From Asanoa sp. WMMD1127 (GTDB taxonomy: Bacteria; Actinomycetota; Actinomycetes; Mycobacteriales; Micromonosporaceae): a DNA stretch of 64,000 bases. The DNA lies in assembly GCF_029626225.1 (NCBI RefSeq), contig NZ_JARUBP010000001.1:2108001-2172000 (forward strand). The letters run 5' to 3'. Below the pieces are notes generated by a model. It was not told the DNA's origin. It made no database searches and saw only the letters and a program-made list of their open reading frames with translations. Made by a program: the position numbers and the translations under genes. This document shows positions 8,542 to 17,857 of this stretch, in pieces (within the stretch, counting starts at the first letter, position 1; every line of letters begins with the position of its first letter).

Positions 8542-10746
8542 ATGTTCGGTGCGCTCGGGCGGGCGATGGTGCGGTGGCGGTGGGCGGTGCTGGCCGCCTG
8601 GCTGGTGTTGGTCCTCGCCGGCGGCCTTTTGGGCGGCCGTGTGTTCGATCGGCTCGCCACCACCGACAACCTGCGGCCCGACGCCGAGTCGCAGCAGGCT
8701 GATCGGCGCGTCCAGGAGCTCAAGCCCGAGGGCGACAAGGTCGTCGCGGTGATCCGGGACCGTGACATCTACGACCCGCCGCTCGTCGAGAACGTGCAGA
8801 AGATCGCCAACGAGATCCGGGGGATCGCCGGCGTCGTGTCGGTCGACGACCTCTACAGCGCCCCCGGCGGGCGGATCGGCGCCGACAACCGCAGTTCGCT
8901 GGTCGAGGTCGAGCTGCGGCCCAACCTGCCCGACGCCCAGCGGGAGGAGACCGAGGACCTGGTCGCCGCGGCGCTGCACCGGATCGACGCGCCGCAGGTG
9001 CTGGTCGGTGGCGAGAAGCTGGCCGAGCGCGAGTTCGCCGACCAGGCCATCAAGGACGCGGCGGTCGGTGAGAGCATCGCGCTCGGCGTACTCCTGATCG
9101 TGCTGGTCCTGATCCTCGGTGGTTTCGTCGCCGGGCTGATCCCGCTCGCCGCCGCCCTCGCGTCGGTCGCGGCGACGCTGCTCGGCCTGCTGCTGCTCAC
9201 CGCGCTCGGCGACGTCGGCGAGTTCACCGTCAACGTGGTGACGCTGCTCGGCATCGGGCTCGCGGTCGACTACGCGCTGCTGATGATCGCGCGCTTCCGC
9301 GAGGAGCGCGCGGCGGACCCGCAGGCGAGCACCCACGACCACCTCGCCCGGACGACCGCCACCGCGGGCCGGACCGTGCTGATCTCCGGCCTGGCCGTCG
9401 CCGTCGCGATGCTCGGCCTGTTCGCCTTCGCCGAGCCGCTGCTGGCCAGCATGGCCCTCGGCGGTGCGGTCGTCGTCGTGCTCGCCACCCTCGCCGGGCT
9501 GACCGCCGTGCCGGCCCTGATCGCGGTCGCCCACCGCAGGATCCCGGCCCACGGCACGCGACACCGGCTCCTCGACCGGCTGCCAAGACCGCGCACCGCC
9601 CTGCTCCCGCGCCTCGCCACCGCCGCGCAGGCCCGCCCGGGCCCGGTCGCGGTCGGCGTCGCCGTCGGGCTCGTCGTGCTCTCCCTGCCGTTCGTGCTCG
9701 GTGCCAACCTCGCCAACTCCGACGCCCGCGCCCTGCCCAAGGACACCGAGGCGCGCCAGCTCTACGAGGTGGTCCAGCGCGACTTCAACGTCAACCGCGC
9801 GGAGCCCATCGTCGTCGTGGTCGACGCCGACCCGGCCACCGCCGCCGTGCGCGACCTGCTCAACCAGCTCAACGGGATGCCCGGCGTCGTGCTCATGCAG
9901 CCACGGCCCGACGTCACCGGCCCGGCCGCGATCATCGACGTCACGCCCGAGGGCGCCACCGGCGACCGCACCTCGCGCGACCTCGTCCGGCAGATCCGCG
10001 CCCTCAACACCCCGGTACCGCTGCTGGTCGGCGGGGCGGCGGCCGAGCTCGTCGACTACCAGGAGTCGGTCGCGAGCCGACTGCCGCTGGCCGTCGTCGC
10101 GCTGTTCCTGGCCACCGCGATCCTGCTGTTCGTGCTCACCGGCTCGCTGGTGATCCCGCTCAAGGCCCTTCTGATGAACGCGCTGACCCTGCTCGGCACG
10201 CTCGGCGTGCTGGTCGTCGTGTTCCAGTGGGGGGTCGGCGACATGCTGCTCGGCTTCGACTCGTGGGGCGCGATCGACGTCACCACGCCCGTGCTGCTCT
10301 TCGTGTTCATCTTCGGGCTGTCGATGGACTACGAGGTCTTCCTGCTGGCGCGGATCAAAGAAGAGTGGGACCAGCGCGTACGCCGCCGGCGCCCCGATGC
10401 CGACGCCGCCGCCAGCGACCGGGCGGTGCTGGCCGGCATCACCAGGACCGGACCGGTGGTGACGACCGCCGCGCTGTCCATCTCGGTCGTCTTCCTCGGC
10501 TTCCTGCTCGGCGGGCTGACCGCGGTCAAGGAGATCGGCTTCGGCATGGTGGTCGCGGTCGTGCTCGACGTGACCGTGGTGCGCGGGCTGCTCCTGCCCG
10601 CCCTGATGAGCCTGCTCGGCGAGTGGAACTGGTGGGCGCCCGGCCCGCTGCGCCGCCTGCACGAGCGTTGGTTCCACACCGCCAGCGGCGCTCCGGTGCG
10701 GGCCACCGCGACCGTGCCGAGCCCGAAGCAGACGATTTCCACCTGA
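8542..10746 (+). CDS. MMPL/RND-family membrane transporter
   Basis: The 734-residue protein has two MMPL halves. Each begins with a single membrane helix (about 11-32 and about 370-390), followed by a soluble loop and a bundle of five or so helices. The motif NVVTLLGIGLAVDYALLMIARFREE in half 1, with its counterpart FIFGLSMDYEVFLLARIKEE in half 2, carries the conserved Asp-Tyr pairs thought to relay protons. Such proteins export lipids, drugs or secondary metabolites using the proton gradient. The ATG at 8542 follows GGGGAGG; the in-frame extension upstream is rejected. No substrate or operon partner is evident. Confidence 0.9.
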   Translation: MFGALGRAMVRWRWAVLAAWLVLVLAGGLLGGRVFDRLATTDNLRPDAESQQADRRVQELKPEGDKVVAVIRDRDIYDPPLVENVQKIANEIRGIAGVVSVDDLYSAPGGRIGADNRSSLVEVELRPNLPDAQREETEDLVAAALHRIDAPQVLVGGEKLAEREFADQAIKDAAVGESIALGVLLIVLVLILGGFVAGLIPLAAALASVAATLLGLLLLTALGDVGEFTVNVVTLLGIGLAVDYALLMIARFREERAADPQASTHDHLARTTATAGRTVLISGLAVAVAMLGLFAFAEPLLASMALGGAVVVVLATLAGLTAVPALIAVAHRRIPAHGTRHRLLDRLPRPRTALLPRLATAAQARPGPVAVGVAVGLVVLSLPFVLGANLANSDARALPKDTEARQLYEVVQRDFNVNRAEPIVVVVDADPATAAVRDLLNQLNGMPGVVLMQPRPDVTGPAAIIDVTPEGATGDRTSRDLVRQIRALNTPVPLLVGGAAAELVDYQESVASRLPLAVVALFLATAILLFVLTGSLVIPLKALLMNALTLLGTLGVLVVVFQWGVGDMLLGFDSWGAIDVTTPVLLFVFIFGLSMDYEVFLLARIKEEWDQRVRRRRPDADAAASDRAVLAGITRTGPVVTTAALSISVVFLGFLLGGLTAVKEIGFGMVVAVVLDVTVVRGLLLPALMSLLGEWNWWAPGPLRRLHERWFHTASGAPVRATATVPSPKQTIST

Positions 10747-10843
10747 CAATCACTATTGCTCTGTCAGAAATTGGGCGTTCACCGGTCAGTGACGCGACGT
10801 TGTGGTTCCCGGTCGGGGGCTGCGCTGCGTAGCCTTCCTGGCC

Positions 10844-13381
10844 ATGACCGCGGATCACGGCGCTGACCAGGGTTTCGACGCCCTGCTCAAGGCCCGCCGC
10901 CGAGAAGCCGGGTTGACCCAGCACGAGCTCGCGACCCGGGCCGGCGTCGGCGTACGGACGGTTCGCGACCTCGAACGCGGCCGCGCGTCCCGGCCGCAAC
11001 GCACCACAGTGGACCTGCTGGCCACCGCGCTCAACCTGACCGGCCTCGCGCGCACCGAGTTCCTCGCCGTCGCGCGCGGCGCGGTGGCGACCCCGACGGA
11101 GGACCGGCCCGCCGTCGCGGCGATGACCCAGCTGGCGCCGGCGTCGGTCTCGGCCAGCCGCGGCCGCGGCCTCCCGCCACCGGGACCGCTGGTCGGCCGC
11201 GACCTCGACGTCGCCGAGGTGGCGCTGACCCTGCTGCGCGGCGACGGCCTGGTGACCCTCGTCGGCCTCGCCGGCGTCGGCAAGACCAGCGTCGCGCTGG
11301 CCGTCATCGAGCGCGTCAAGGAACGCCACCCGGGCGGCGTCGCCGGCATCCTGATCACCGAGGGTTCGACCGAGAGCGACGTGCTGACGGCGGCCGCGAC
11401 GGTGCTGGGCGTGGCCCGCGCCGACGAGCTGGCCGGCCGGCTGGCGGGGGCGCCGAGCCTGCTGCTGGTCGACGCCGTGGAGCGGGCCCCGGGCGCGGCC
11501 GCCGAGGCGCTGCACAAGCTGACCGCCGTCGCGCCCTCGCTGCGCATCCTGGCCACCGGTCGGCACCCGATCGGACTGCCGGGCGAGCGCGTCTGGCCGG
11601 TCGTACCGCTGGAGGTGCCGCCGGCCGACGACCTCGACCTGGCCGCGGTGTCGAACTATCCCGCCGTCGCGCTCTTCCTCGACCGGCTGCGCCGCGTCCG
11701 CCGCGATCCGCTGGAGAAGGGCGAGGTCGGCGCGCTGATCAGGCTGGTCCGCCGGCTGGGCGGGCTGCCGCTGGCGATCGAGCTCGCCGCCGCGCGAGGC
11801 CGGGTGCTCGACATGAACCAGATCCTCGACCGGTACGGGCACCGCCTGCTCGACCTCGCCGGCCCGGAGACCGCGCCGGGCAGCGCCTACGAGGCGGTCG
11901 CGGTGAGCCTGCGCGACGCGGTCGCGGCCAGCTACCGGCTGCTGGAGCCCGAGGAGCAGCTGGCCGTGCGCCGCCTCTCGCCGTTCCGCAACCGCTGGTC
12001 GGTCGAGCTGGGCGAGGCCATGCTGGCCGACACGGCCGCGCCGGGCGGCGCCCTCGACACGGACCCGGTGCCGTTGCTGGACCGGCTGGTCGCGCTCGGC
12101 CTGCTCGGCATGCGCGGCGCCGGCTCGATGCGGTTCCGCCTGCTCGACGTGGTCCGCGACTACGCCGAGGAGCAGGCCGCGGCCGAAGGCGAGCTTTCCG
12201 CGATCCGGCGCCGGCACGCGCTGGTGATGGCCCGCTTCGCCGCCCGGATCGCGCCCGAGCTGGCCGGCGGCACGTTGCCCGGCGCGGTGGCCCGGCTCGA
12301 CGAGGTGACCAGCGACCTGTGGGGCGCCCTGGCCCACTCGGCGATCGACGACCCGCACACCGCGCTGCTGCTGGCCGCCAACCTGCCCCGCTGGTGGCGG
12401 TTCCGCGGCCGCGACGCCGCCGGCCGGCAGTGGCTGCGCCGCCTGCTCGACGACCCGCGCACCGCCGACGCCGACCCGGTGCTGCGGGCCTGGGCGCAGC
12501 TCGGCGTGGCCCAGCTCGCGGCCGAGCACAGCGCGGGGCCGAGCGAGCTGCCCGCCGCCGAGGCCGCGCTCGCGACGTTCCGCGAGCAGGGCGACGTCTC
12601 CGGCGAGCTGGCGGCCCGCAACCAGCTGTCGGGGCTGTGGATGTCGACGGGCGGCTACGACGAGGCCCGCCGGCACGGCGCGGCCGCGCTGGCCCTGGCC
12701 ACCCGCACCGGACGCACCCGGGACATGGCGGTCGCCCAGAACAACCTGGCGTGGCACGAGATCCGGATCGGCGACCTGGCCGCCGCCCGCCGGCGGATGG
12801 CCGCGGTCGACCGGCTCGCCGCCCAGTGCGGCGAGGATCGGCTGCGCGCCCTGGCCCTGGCCAACGTGGCCGAGGTCAACCGGCTCGACGGCCGGCACGA
12901 CGACGCGGTGAAGATGGGCCGTCGCGCGATCGCGGCCCTCGAGCGGCTGGGCGACCCGGGTCACCGGGCCCGCGTGCTCGGCACCATCGGGCTCGCCTCG
13001 GCCTTGGCCGACCGGCCCGACGAGGCGCTGCGGGTGCTGGCCCAGCTGCGGGCCGCGGCGGTCGACGCCGACCCGGGCGTCGGCGCGGCGCCGCCGAGCG
13101 ACGTGCACGGCCCGAGCGCGATGATCGAGGCGACGCTGGCGGCCAGGCGCGGCGACCGCGTGCTGGCGGCGGAGTGGTTCGGCGTCGCGGTGCAGTCCTA
13201 TGCCGGCGGGCGCGACCTGCGGGACGTGGCCGAGGCGCTGGTCGGGCTCGCGTCGGTGACCGACGACGAGATGAACCGGGCCGCGGTGGTCGAGCGGCTC
13301 GAAGCGGTCTGCAAAGAGGGCGGGATCACGTTGCTCCCGGCCGAGCGGCAGAGGGCCGAACGTCAGGACAGCCGGCGCTGA
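10844..13381 (+). CDS. HTH (XRE) - P-loop ATPase - TPR regulator
   Basis: The 845-residue protein starts with an XRE-type helix-turn-helix (about 11-65: LLKARRREAGLTQHELATRAGVG split by the recognition helix). It continues with an NB-ARC/AAA-like ATPase carrying a Walker A motif GLAGVGKTS (141-149) and LLLVDAVERAP as the likely Walker B. A sensor-type GLPLAIELAAARGR precedes a winged-helix and TPR-like helical C-terminal half. This is the architecture of actinobacterial STAND regulators that switch on a ligand or partner. The ATG at 10844 is preceded by TAGCCT 8 nt upstream and no ribosome site, so it may be leaderless. Its regulon is unknown; the MMPL gene just upstream is a candidate. Confidence 0.8.
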   Translation: MTADHGADQGFDALLKARRREAGLTQHELATRAGVGVRTVRDLERGRASRPQRTTVDLLATALNLTGLARTEFLAVARGAVATPTEDRPAVAAMTQLAPASVSASRGRGLPPPGPLVGRDLDVAEVALTLLRGDGLVTLVGLAGVGKTSVALAVIERVKERHPGGVAGILITEGSTESDVLTAAATVLGVARADELAGRLAGAPSLLLVDAVERAPGAAAEALHKLTAVAPSLRILATGRHPIGLPGERVWPVVPLEVPPADDLDLAAVSNYPAVALFLDRLRRVRRDPLEKGEVGALIRLVRRLGGLPLAIELAAARGRVLDMNQILDRYGHRLLDLAGPETAPGSAYEAVAVSLRDAVAASYRLLEPEEQLAVRRLSPFRNRWSVELGEAMLADTAAPGGALDTDPVPLLDRLVALGLLGMRGAGSMRFRLLDVVRDYAEEQAAAEGELSAIRRRHALVMARFAARIAPELAGGTLPGAVARLDEVTSDLWGALAHSAIDDPHTALLLAANLPRWWRFRGRDAAGRQWLRRLLDDPRTADADPVLRAWAQLGVAQLAAEHSAGPSELPAAEAALATFREQGDVSGELAARNQLSGLWMSTGGYDEARRHGAAALALATRTGRTRDMAVAQNNLAWHEIRIGDLAAARRRMAAVDRLAAQCGEDRLRALALANVAEVNRLDGRHDDAVKMGRRAIAALERLGDPGHRARVLGTIGLASALADRPDEALRVLAQLRAAAVDADPGVGAAPPSDVHGPSAMIEATLAARRGDRVLAAEWFGVAVQSYAGGRDLRDVAEALVGLASVTDDEMNRAAVVERLEAVCKEGGITLLPAERQRAERQDSRR

Positions 13382-13617
13382 CTGCCCTCCCAATCAGTCA
13401 GCACCGGCTGCCTTCCACCCCCGCTCGACGCGGACTGGCCCGCCCCCCGACGGACCTCGGTGAAACACCCGCGTCGCGCCCCCGTGGCGCTTGCTGTTGA
13501 GTACCGTATCGGGAGTCGCGCGCCGGACGTACCAAATGTGGCTTTTGGCGATTGGGGTCGATCGGTTCTGCCGGTCTTTCTGCCGGTAACGTCCGGCGGG
13601 GCTGAGCGGCAGGAAGG

Positions 13618-14124
13618 TCAGGCGCTGATCGCCTCGGGGCGGTCGGCCTCTGGAGCACCGTCGGCGCCGGCTGTCGCGCACGGGTTGACCGCGTCGCGGA
13701 TCCGGCGCACGTAGCCCAGGAACTGCTCCAGCTCGGCCGGCTCGAGTTGGCCGGTGAACCACTGCTCGATCAGCTCGAGGTGGCCGGGGAGGGTCTCGCC
13801 GAGCCGCTGCAGGCCGGCGCTGGTGACGCCGGCGTAGGAGCTGCGGCGGTCGGTCGGGCAGGCGCGCCGGCGGAGCAGCCCTTCGCGCTCCATCCGGTCG
13901 ACGACTCGGGTGACGCCACTGGTAGACAAGGTGGTCTGGGCCGCTAGGTCGCTCATCCGCAACTCGTGCCCCGGCGAGCGGGCCAGCCGCATCAGCACCT
14001 CGAACTCGACCCCGGAGAGGTCGTGACCGGCCAACTGCGCGGCGAACCGGGCCGAGAGCCCGGTGAAGGCCTCCGCCAGCAGCCCGATCGCGGTGATCCG
14101 GGGATCGTCGTGCAGGTCACTCAC
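13618..14124 (-). CDS. MarR-family transcriptional regulator
   Basis: The 168-residue protein has a winged-helix core: LRMSDLAAQTTLSTSGVTR is the recognition region and ERRSSY-type wing residues (DRRSSYAGVTSAG) follow, flanked by N- and C-terminal dimerisation helices. The start is set at the second of two tandem GTG codons, because TACACT (complement of 14131-14136) lies exactly 6 nt before it, suggesting a leaderless message. It is divergent from a YceI gene across about 100 bp holding a palindrome over the YceI promoter. MarR/YceI pairs are common, and autoregulation plus control of yceI is the simplest reading. Confidence 0.88.
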   Translation of the reverse strand: MSDLHDDPRITAIGLLAEAFTGLSARFAAQLAGHDLSGVEFEVLMRLARSPGHELRMSDLAAQTTLSTSGVTRVVDRMEREGLLRRRACPTDRRSSYAGVTSAGLQRLGETLPGHLELIEQWFTGQLEPAELEQFLGYVRRIRDAVNPCATAGADGAPEADRPEAISA

Positions 14125-14130
14125 CACTTC

Positions 14131-14174
14131 AGTGTAGCAGTCCTTGACGCGCGGAATATTGCGCGCGATATAGT
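14131..14174 (+). promoter_or_regulatory. Divergent marR-yceI promoters with palindromic operator
   Basis: TTGACG (14144-14149), 17 bp, then GATATA (14167-14172) forms a good promoter for the YceI gene. Inside the spacer lies an 18-bp near-perfect palindrome (14149-14166, core AATATT, 16 of 18 symmetric). This is the expected place for a MarR dimer to block polymerase. On the other strand TACACT (14136-14131) is the likely -10 of the MarR gene. Confidence 0.6.
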
Positions 14175-14227
14175 TGCTTCATCAAGTGTTCGGCCCACAC
14201 GATGAGCATGCTGAAGGAGCACCCCCG

Positions 14228-14812
14228 ATGACCGACACGGCCACCAACAACACCCGCGTCTGGAACGGCGTGACCATTCCGACCGCCGGCACCTACGAGC
14301 TCGACGCCGCCCACAAGCTGGTCGGCTTCGTGGCGCGCCACATGATGGTGGCCAAGGTCCGCGGTCACTTCGACGAGGCGTCGGCCACCATCACCGTCGC
14401 CGAGGACCCGACCGAGTCCTCCGTCAGCGCGACCATCAAGGCCGCCAGCATCACCACGGGCGTCGCGGACCGCGACAACCACCTCCGCAGCCCCGACTTC
14501 CTCAAGACCGAGGAGTTCCCGACCATCGAGTTCCAGAGCCTCGGTGGCGTCAAGGAGGTCAACGGCACGGAGTTCGTCCTGCCCGGCGAGCTGACCATTC
14601 GCGGCGTTACCCGCAAGGTCGACCTGAAGGTCGAGTTCGAGGGCGCCGGTCGCAACCCGTACGGCATGGACATCTTCGGTTTCTCGGCCAGCACCGAGAT
14701 CGACCGTGAGGACTTCGGCCTCACCTGGAACGTCAACCTGGAGACCGGTGGCGTTCTGGTCGGCAAGAAGGTCCGGATCGAGATCGAGGGCGAGGCCGTC
14801 CGCCAGGCGTGA
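14228..14812 (+). CDS. YceI-family lipid-binding protein
   Basis: The 194-residue protein is a complete YceI lipocalin-like beta-barrel domain. It begins with the typical AGTYELDAAHKLVGFVARH segment. Then come DRDNHLRSPDFLKTEEFPTI, the LTIRGVTRKVDLKVEFEG strand pair and the C-terminal GGVLVGKKVRIEIEGEA. Family members bind isoprenoid quinones or amphiphiles. No signal peptide is present, so this version is cytoplasmic. The ATG at 14228 follows GAAGGAG. It is divergent from a MarR regulator and has its own terminator, so it is probably a single-gene stress-induced unit. Confidence 0.9.
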   Translation: MTDTATNNTRVWNGVTIPTAGTYELDAAHKLVGFVARHMMVAKVRGHFDEASATITVAEDPTESSVSATIKAASITTGVADRDNHLRSPDFLKTEEFPTIEFQSLGGVKEVNGTEFVLPGELTIRGVTRKVDLKVEFEGAGRNPYGMDIFGFSASTEIDREDFGLTWNVNLETGGVLVGKKVRIEIEGEAVRQA

Positions 14813-14838
14813 CCTTGGCGTCGACCGACCACATCGCG

Positions 14839-14872
14839 AGGCCCCGGCAGCTGATCACAGCCGCCGGGGCCT
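14839..14872 (+). terminator. Terminator hairpin after yceI
   Basis: A 10-bp perfect inverted repeat (14839-14848 and 14863-14872, AGGCCCCGGC type) with a 14-nt loop starts 27 nt after the YceI stop codon. Confidence 0.7.
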
Positions 14873-15013
14873 TGGCGTATCGTGAACTGAACGCTTTGAT
14901 CCGCTTACAAAGGGTGATAAGTATCTGGTTTGTCCCTGGCCGAGCGCTCTCGGCCCTCCTACCGTGAAGGGTCCACTCGCCAGTCATACGGGGCCGTGCG
15001 CCGGGGAGGGCAC

Positions 15014-16492
15014 ATGGGCAAGGACGTGTCGCCGGTTGGTTTCTCCCGCGAAGACCGCGTCCGGTATCGGCAGAAAGTCCGTCGATGTCTCGATGTCTTC
15101 GCGCTGATGCTCGACGACTTCGAGTTCGACGCCGAACGGCCGACGACGGGTCTCGAGATCGAGCTCAACCTGGTCGACAAAGACGCCGAGCCAGCCATGC
15201 GCAACGCGGAAATCCTGGCCAACCTCTCCGATCCGACGTTCCAGACGGAGCTCGGGCAGTTCAACCTCGAGCTCAATGCCCGACCGCGGCTGATCGAGGG
15301 CGACGGTTTCGCCGACTACCAGCACGACGTCCAGGCCAGCATCGGTCGCGCCGAGGATCGCGCGAACAAGGCCGACGCGACGATCGTGCTGATCGGCATC
15401 CTGCCCACGCTCACACCGCGCCACCTCGTGCTCAACAACCTCTCCAGCAACGAGCGCTACTGGGCGCTCAACGAGCAGATCGTCGCCGCGCGCGGTGAGG
15501 ACATCGGGCTCGACATCCGTGGCGTCGAACGGTTGCAGACCTTCACCGACTCGATCGCGCCCGAGTCGGCCTGCACCAGCGTGCAGTTCCACCTGCAGGT
15601 CGCGCCGGACACGTTCGCCGACTACTGGAACGCCGCGCAGTCGATCGCCGGCATCCAGGTCGGCATCGGCGCCAACTCGCCTTACCTCTACGGCAAACAG
15701 CTCTGGGCCGAGACCCGGATCGCGCTGTTCGAGCAGGCCACCGACACCCGCCCCGACGAGCTGAAATCCCAGGGTGTACGCCCGCGGGTGTGGTTCGGCG
15801 AGCGATGGATCACCTCGATCTTCGACCTGTTCGAGGAGAACGTGCGCTACTTCCCGCCGCTGCTGCCGATCACCGATGACGAGGACCCGGTCGAGGTGCT
15901 GCACAACGGCGGTGTGCCCCGGCTCGGCGAGCTGCGGCTGCACAACGGCACGATCTATCGCTGGAACCGCCCGGTTTACGACATCACCAACGGCCGCCCG
16001 CATCTGCGGGTGGAGAACCGCGTGCTGCCGGCCGGCCCGACGGTCATCGACATGCTGGCCAACGCGGCGTTCTACTTCGGACTCGTGCGTGACCTGGCCG
16101 AGGCCGACCGTCCCATCTGGAGCCAGCTGCCGTTCACCAAGGCAGAGGAGAACTTCCACGCCGCCGCCCGCCGCGGCCTCGACGCCCGGGTCTACTGGCC
16201 CCGCCACGGCGAGGTCCGGATCGCCGACCTCGTGCCCGAGGTGCTGCTGCCCCGGGCGGCGGCAGGGCTGGACCGGTTCGGGGTGGCGCCGCGGTTCCGC
16301 GACCACCTGCTGGGCATCATCGCCGACCGGTGCCGCACGGGCCAGAACGGCGCGGCCTGGCAGACGGCGACCGTCTGCGCCGCGGAGAGCAAGTGGGGCA
16401 TGGACCGCACGACCGCGCTGCACCACATGCTGACCCGCTACGGAGAGCTGCAACGCACCAACGACCCGGTGCACACCTGGCCCATCGACTGA
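15014..16492 (+). CDS. Glutamate-cysteine ligase family protein (GCS2-like)
   Basis: The 492-residue protein belongs to the GCS2/carboxylate-amine ligase superfamily. Visible features are GLEIELNLVD near the N-terminus (metal/glutamate binding), QFNLELNARP, the GIGANSPYLYGKQLWAETRI block, and HLRVENRVLPAGPT. The ATG at 15014 follows GGGGAGGG. The upstream in-frame extension to 14930 lacks a ribosome site and is rejected. Actinobacteria use mycothiol and generally lack glutathione, so the substrate may be another amino acid or amine. The exact reaction is not deducible. It is flanked by a terminator upstream and a convergent membrane-protein gene 18 nt downstream. Confidence 0.8.
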   Translation: MGKDVSPVGFSREDRVRYRQKVRRCLDVFALMLDDFEFDAERPTTGLEIELNLVDKDAEPAMRNAEILANLSDPTFQTELGQFNLELNARPRLIEGDGFADYQHDVQASIGRAEDRANKADATIVLIGILPTLTPRHLVLNNLSSNERYWALNEQIVAARGEDIGLDIRGVERLQTFTDSIAPESACTSVQFHLQVAPDTFADYWNAAQSIAGIQVGIGANSPYLYGKQLWAETRIALFEQATDTRPDELKSQGVRPRVWFGERWITSIFDLFEENVRYFPPLLPITDDEDPVEVLHNGGVPRLGELRLHNGTIYRWNRPVYDITNGRPHLRVENRVLPAGPTVIDMLANAAFYFGLVRDLAEADRPIWSQLPFTKAEENFHAAARRGLDARVYWPRHGEVRIADLVPEVLLPRAAAGLDRFGVAPRFRDHLLGIIADRCRTGQNGAAWQTATVCAAESKWGMDRTTALHHMLTRYGELQRTNDPVHTWPID

Positions 16493-16510
16493 GGCTTCGC
16501 CTGTGCCGGG

Positions 16511-17728
16511 TCAGCTGTTGCGACGGCCCAACCGTCGCTTGCGCTCGGGTTTCGGCGGTGCGACGTCGTCGCCGGGCGCGGTGCCCTCCGGCCACAGTGG
16601 AGTGGCGACCGAGGTGCGCGTCGTGCCCGTGGCGTCGGTGTCGTAGGTTTCCCGGTCGTCGGGCCGGCTGCCGTGTGCGCCTCGGCCGCGCGGCTCAGTG
16701 TCGGCGCCGCCGGAGGGGGTCGACAGGTCGCGATCGTCGGGCCGGATGCCGGAGGCGCCCGAGCGGTCGCCGGCGGGCGTCCACGGGGCCGCATCGTCGT
16801 CGGTGGCGTGCGTCCGCTGGGCGGGCACGTCGAGCCGGGCGCGGTCGGCGCGTTGGGCGAGCGCGGTCACCAGGACCGAGCCGGCGAGCCCGGCCAGCAC
16901 CGCGTAGGGCGCCAGCAGGTGCGCCGAGACCTGCTCCGGGCGGATGCCGGAGAGGCGCGGCGCGGCCAGGAAGTAGGCGGCCGCCACGACCAGCGGGCCG
17001 GCGATGCCGGAGACGGCCGCGCCCACGCGGTGGAACGGGTCGGCCGCCGGGCCGCGGGCGACCAGGGCGCCGATCACGAACGCCGCGCCGAGGGCGAGGG
17101 CCGCGCCCGGCCAGTAGAGGTAGTCGCGGAACCAGAACGCCTCACTGCCGCTGCTGATCTGCCAGACGCCGAGTTGCGCCGGCGGCTGGTCGCCGCCCGA
17201 GACCACCCCCTCGATCACCGACACCACGGCGAGCAGCCAGAGCCACCCGATGGTCGCGATGATGTTGCCGGCGGCCGAGCGCGACGACAGGGCCCAGATC
17301 GCGAAGACCAGGCCGACGAGTACGCCGATGACCGCGTAACCGGCGGCGATGGTCTGCGGTGAGAACGTGTCGGCGCGGACGGCGGCACGGGCCGGCACGG
17401 CGACCAGTGCGACCGTGACCAGGGCGCCGACCGCGGCGGCGACGACGAGCGAGAGGCGGCCGAGCAGCGCGGCCCCGGACGACTCGCGGTCGCCCTCGGC
17501 CGGCTCGGCCAGTCGCTGCGCGCCGATCGCGCCCGCCACCGTCGACGTCGCGGCGATCCAGGCGGCCCAGGCGAGACTGGCCGCCCACGCGGCCTCGCCG
17601 GCCCGGTCCGACGCCGGCAACCAGGTGATGATGCCCAGGCCGTAGCCGAGACCGAGCTGCGCCGCGCCCGCGCACGCGGCAACGCCGATCGCCGCGGCGA
17701 CCGATCCTCCCCAGCCTCGTACGGCCAT
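16511..17728 (-). CDS. Polytopic membrane protein with charged cytoplasmic tail
   Basis: The 405-residue protein has about seven to eight hydrophobic segments in its first 290 residues. A long hydrophilic tail follows with DDR/RPDD repeats, Ser/Thr-Pro content and a basic C-terminus (KPERKRRLGRRNS). No family was recognised. The ATG at 17728 has no ribosome site, but TACGCT (complement of 17736-17741) lies 7 nt upstream, consistent with a leaderless transcript. It is divergent from the PASTA-domain gene, and both have tails rich in Asp/Arg/Thr. The longer open frame reaching 18196 overlaps that gene and is not supported. Confidence 0.65.
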   Translation of the reverse strand: MAVRGWGGSVAAAIGVAACAGAAQLGLGYGLGIITWLPASDRAGEAAWAASLAWAAWIAATSTVAGAIGAQRLAEPAEGDRESSGAALLGRLSLVVAAAVGALVTVALVAVPARAAVRADTFSPQTIAAGYAVIGVLVGLVFAIWALSSRSAAGNIIATIGWLWLLAVVSVIEGVVSGGDQPPAQLGVWQISSGSEAFWFRDYLYWPGAALALGAAFVIGALVARGPAADPFHRVGAAVSGIAGPLVVAAAYFLAAPRLSGIRPEQVSAHLLAPYAVLAGLAGSVLVTALAQRADRARLDVPAQRTHATDDDAAPWTPAGDRSGASGIRPDDRDLSTPSGGADTEPRGRGAHGSRPDDRETYDTDATGTTRTSVATPLWPEGTAPGDDVAPPKPERKRRLGRRNS

Positions 17729-17857
17729 GCCGGGCAGCGTAGCGTCCGGTCGCTGCGCGGGCGAGCCTTGCCGCCGGCGGGCACCGCGGCCGGAGCGGTC
17801 CGAGGTTCGGCAGGCTAGGGTCGGTGCCGGATCTTTCCGGCGGCGAAGGGATCGAGG

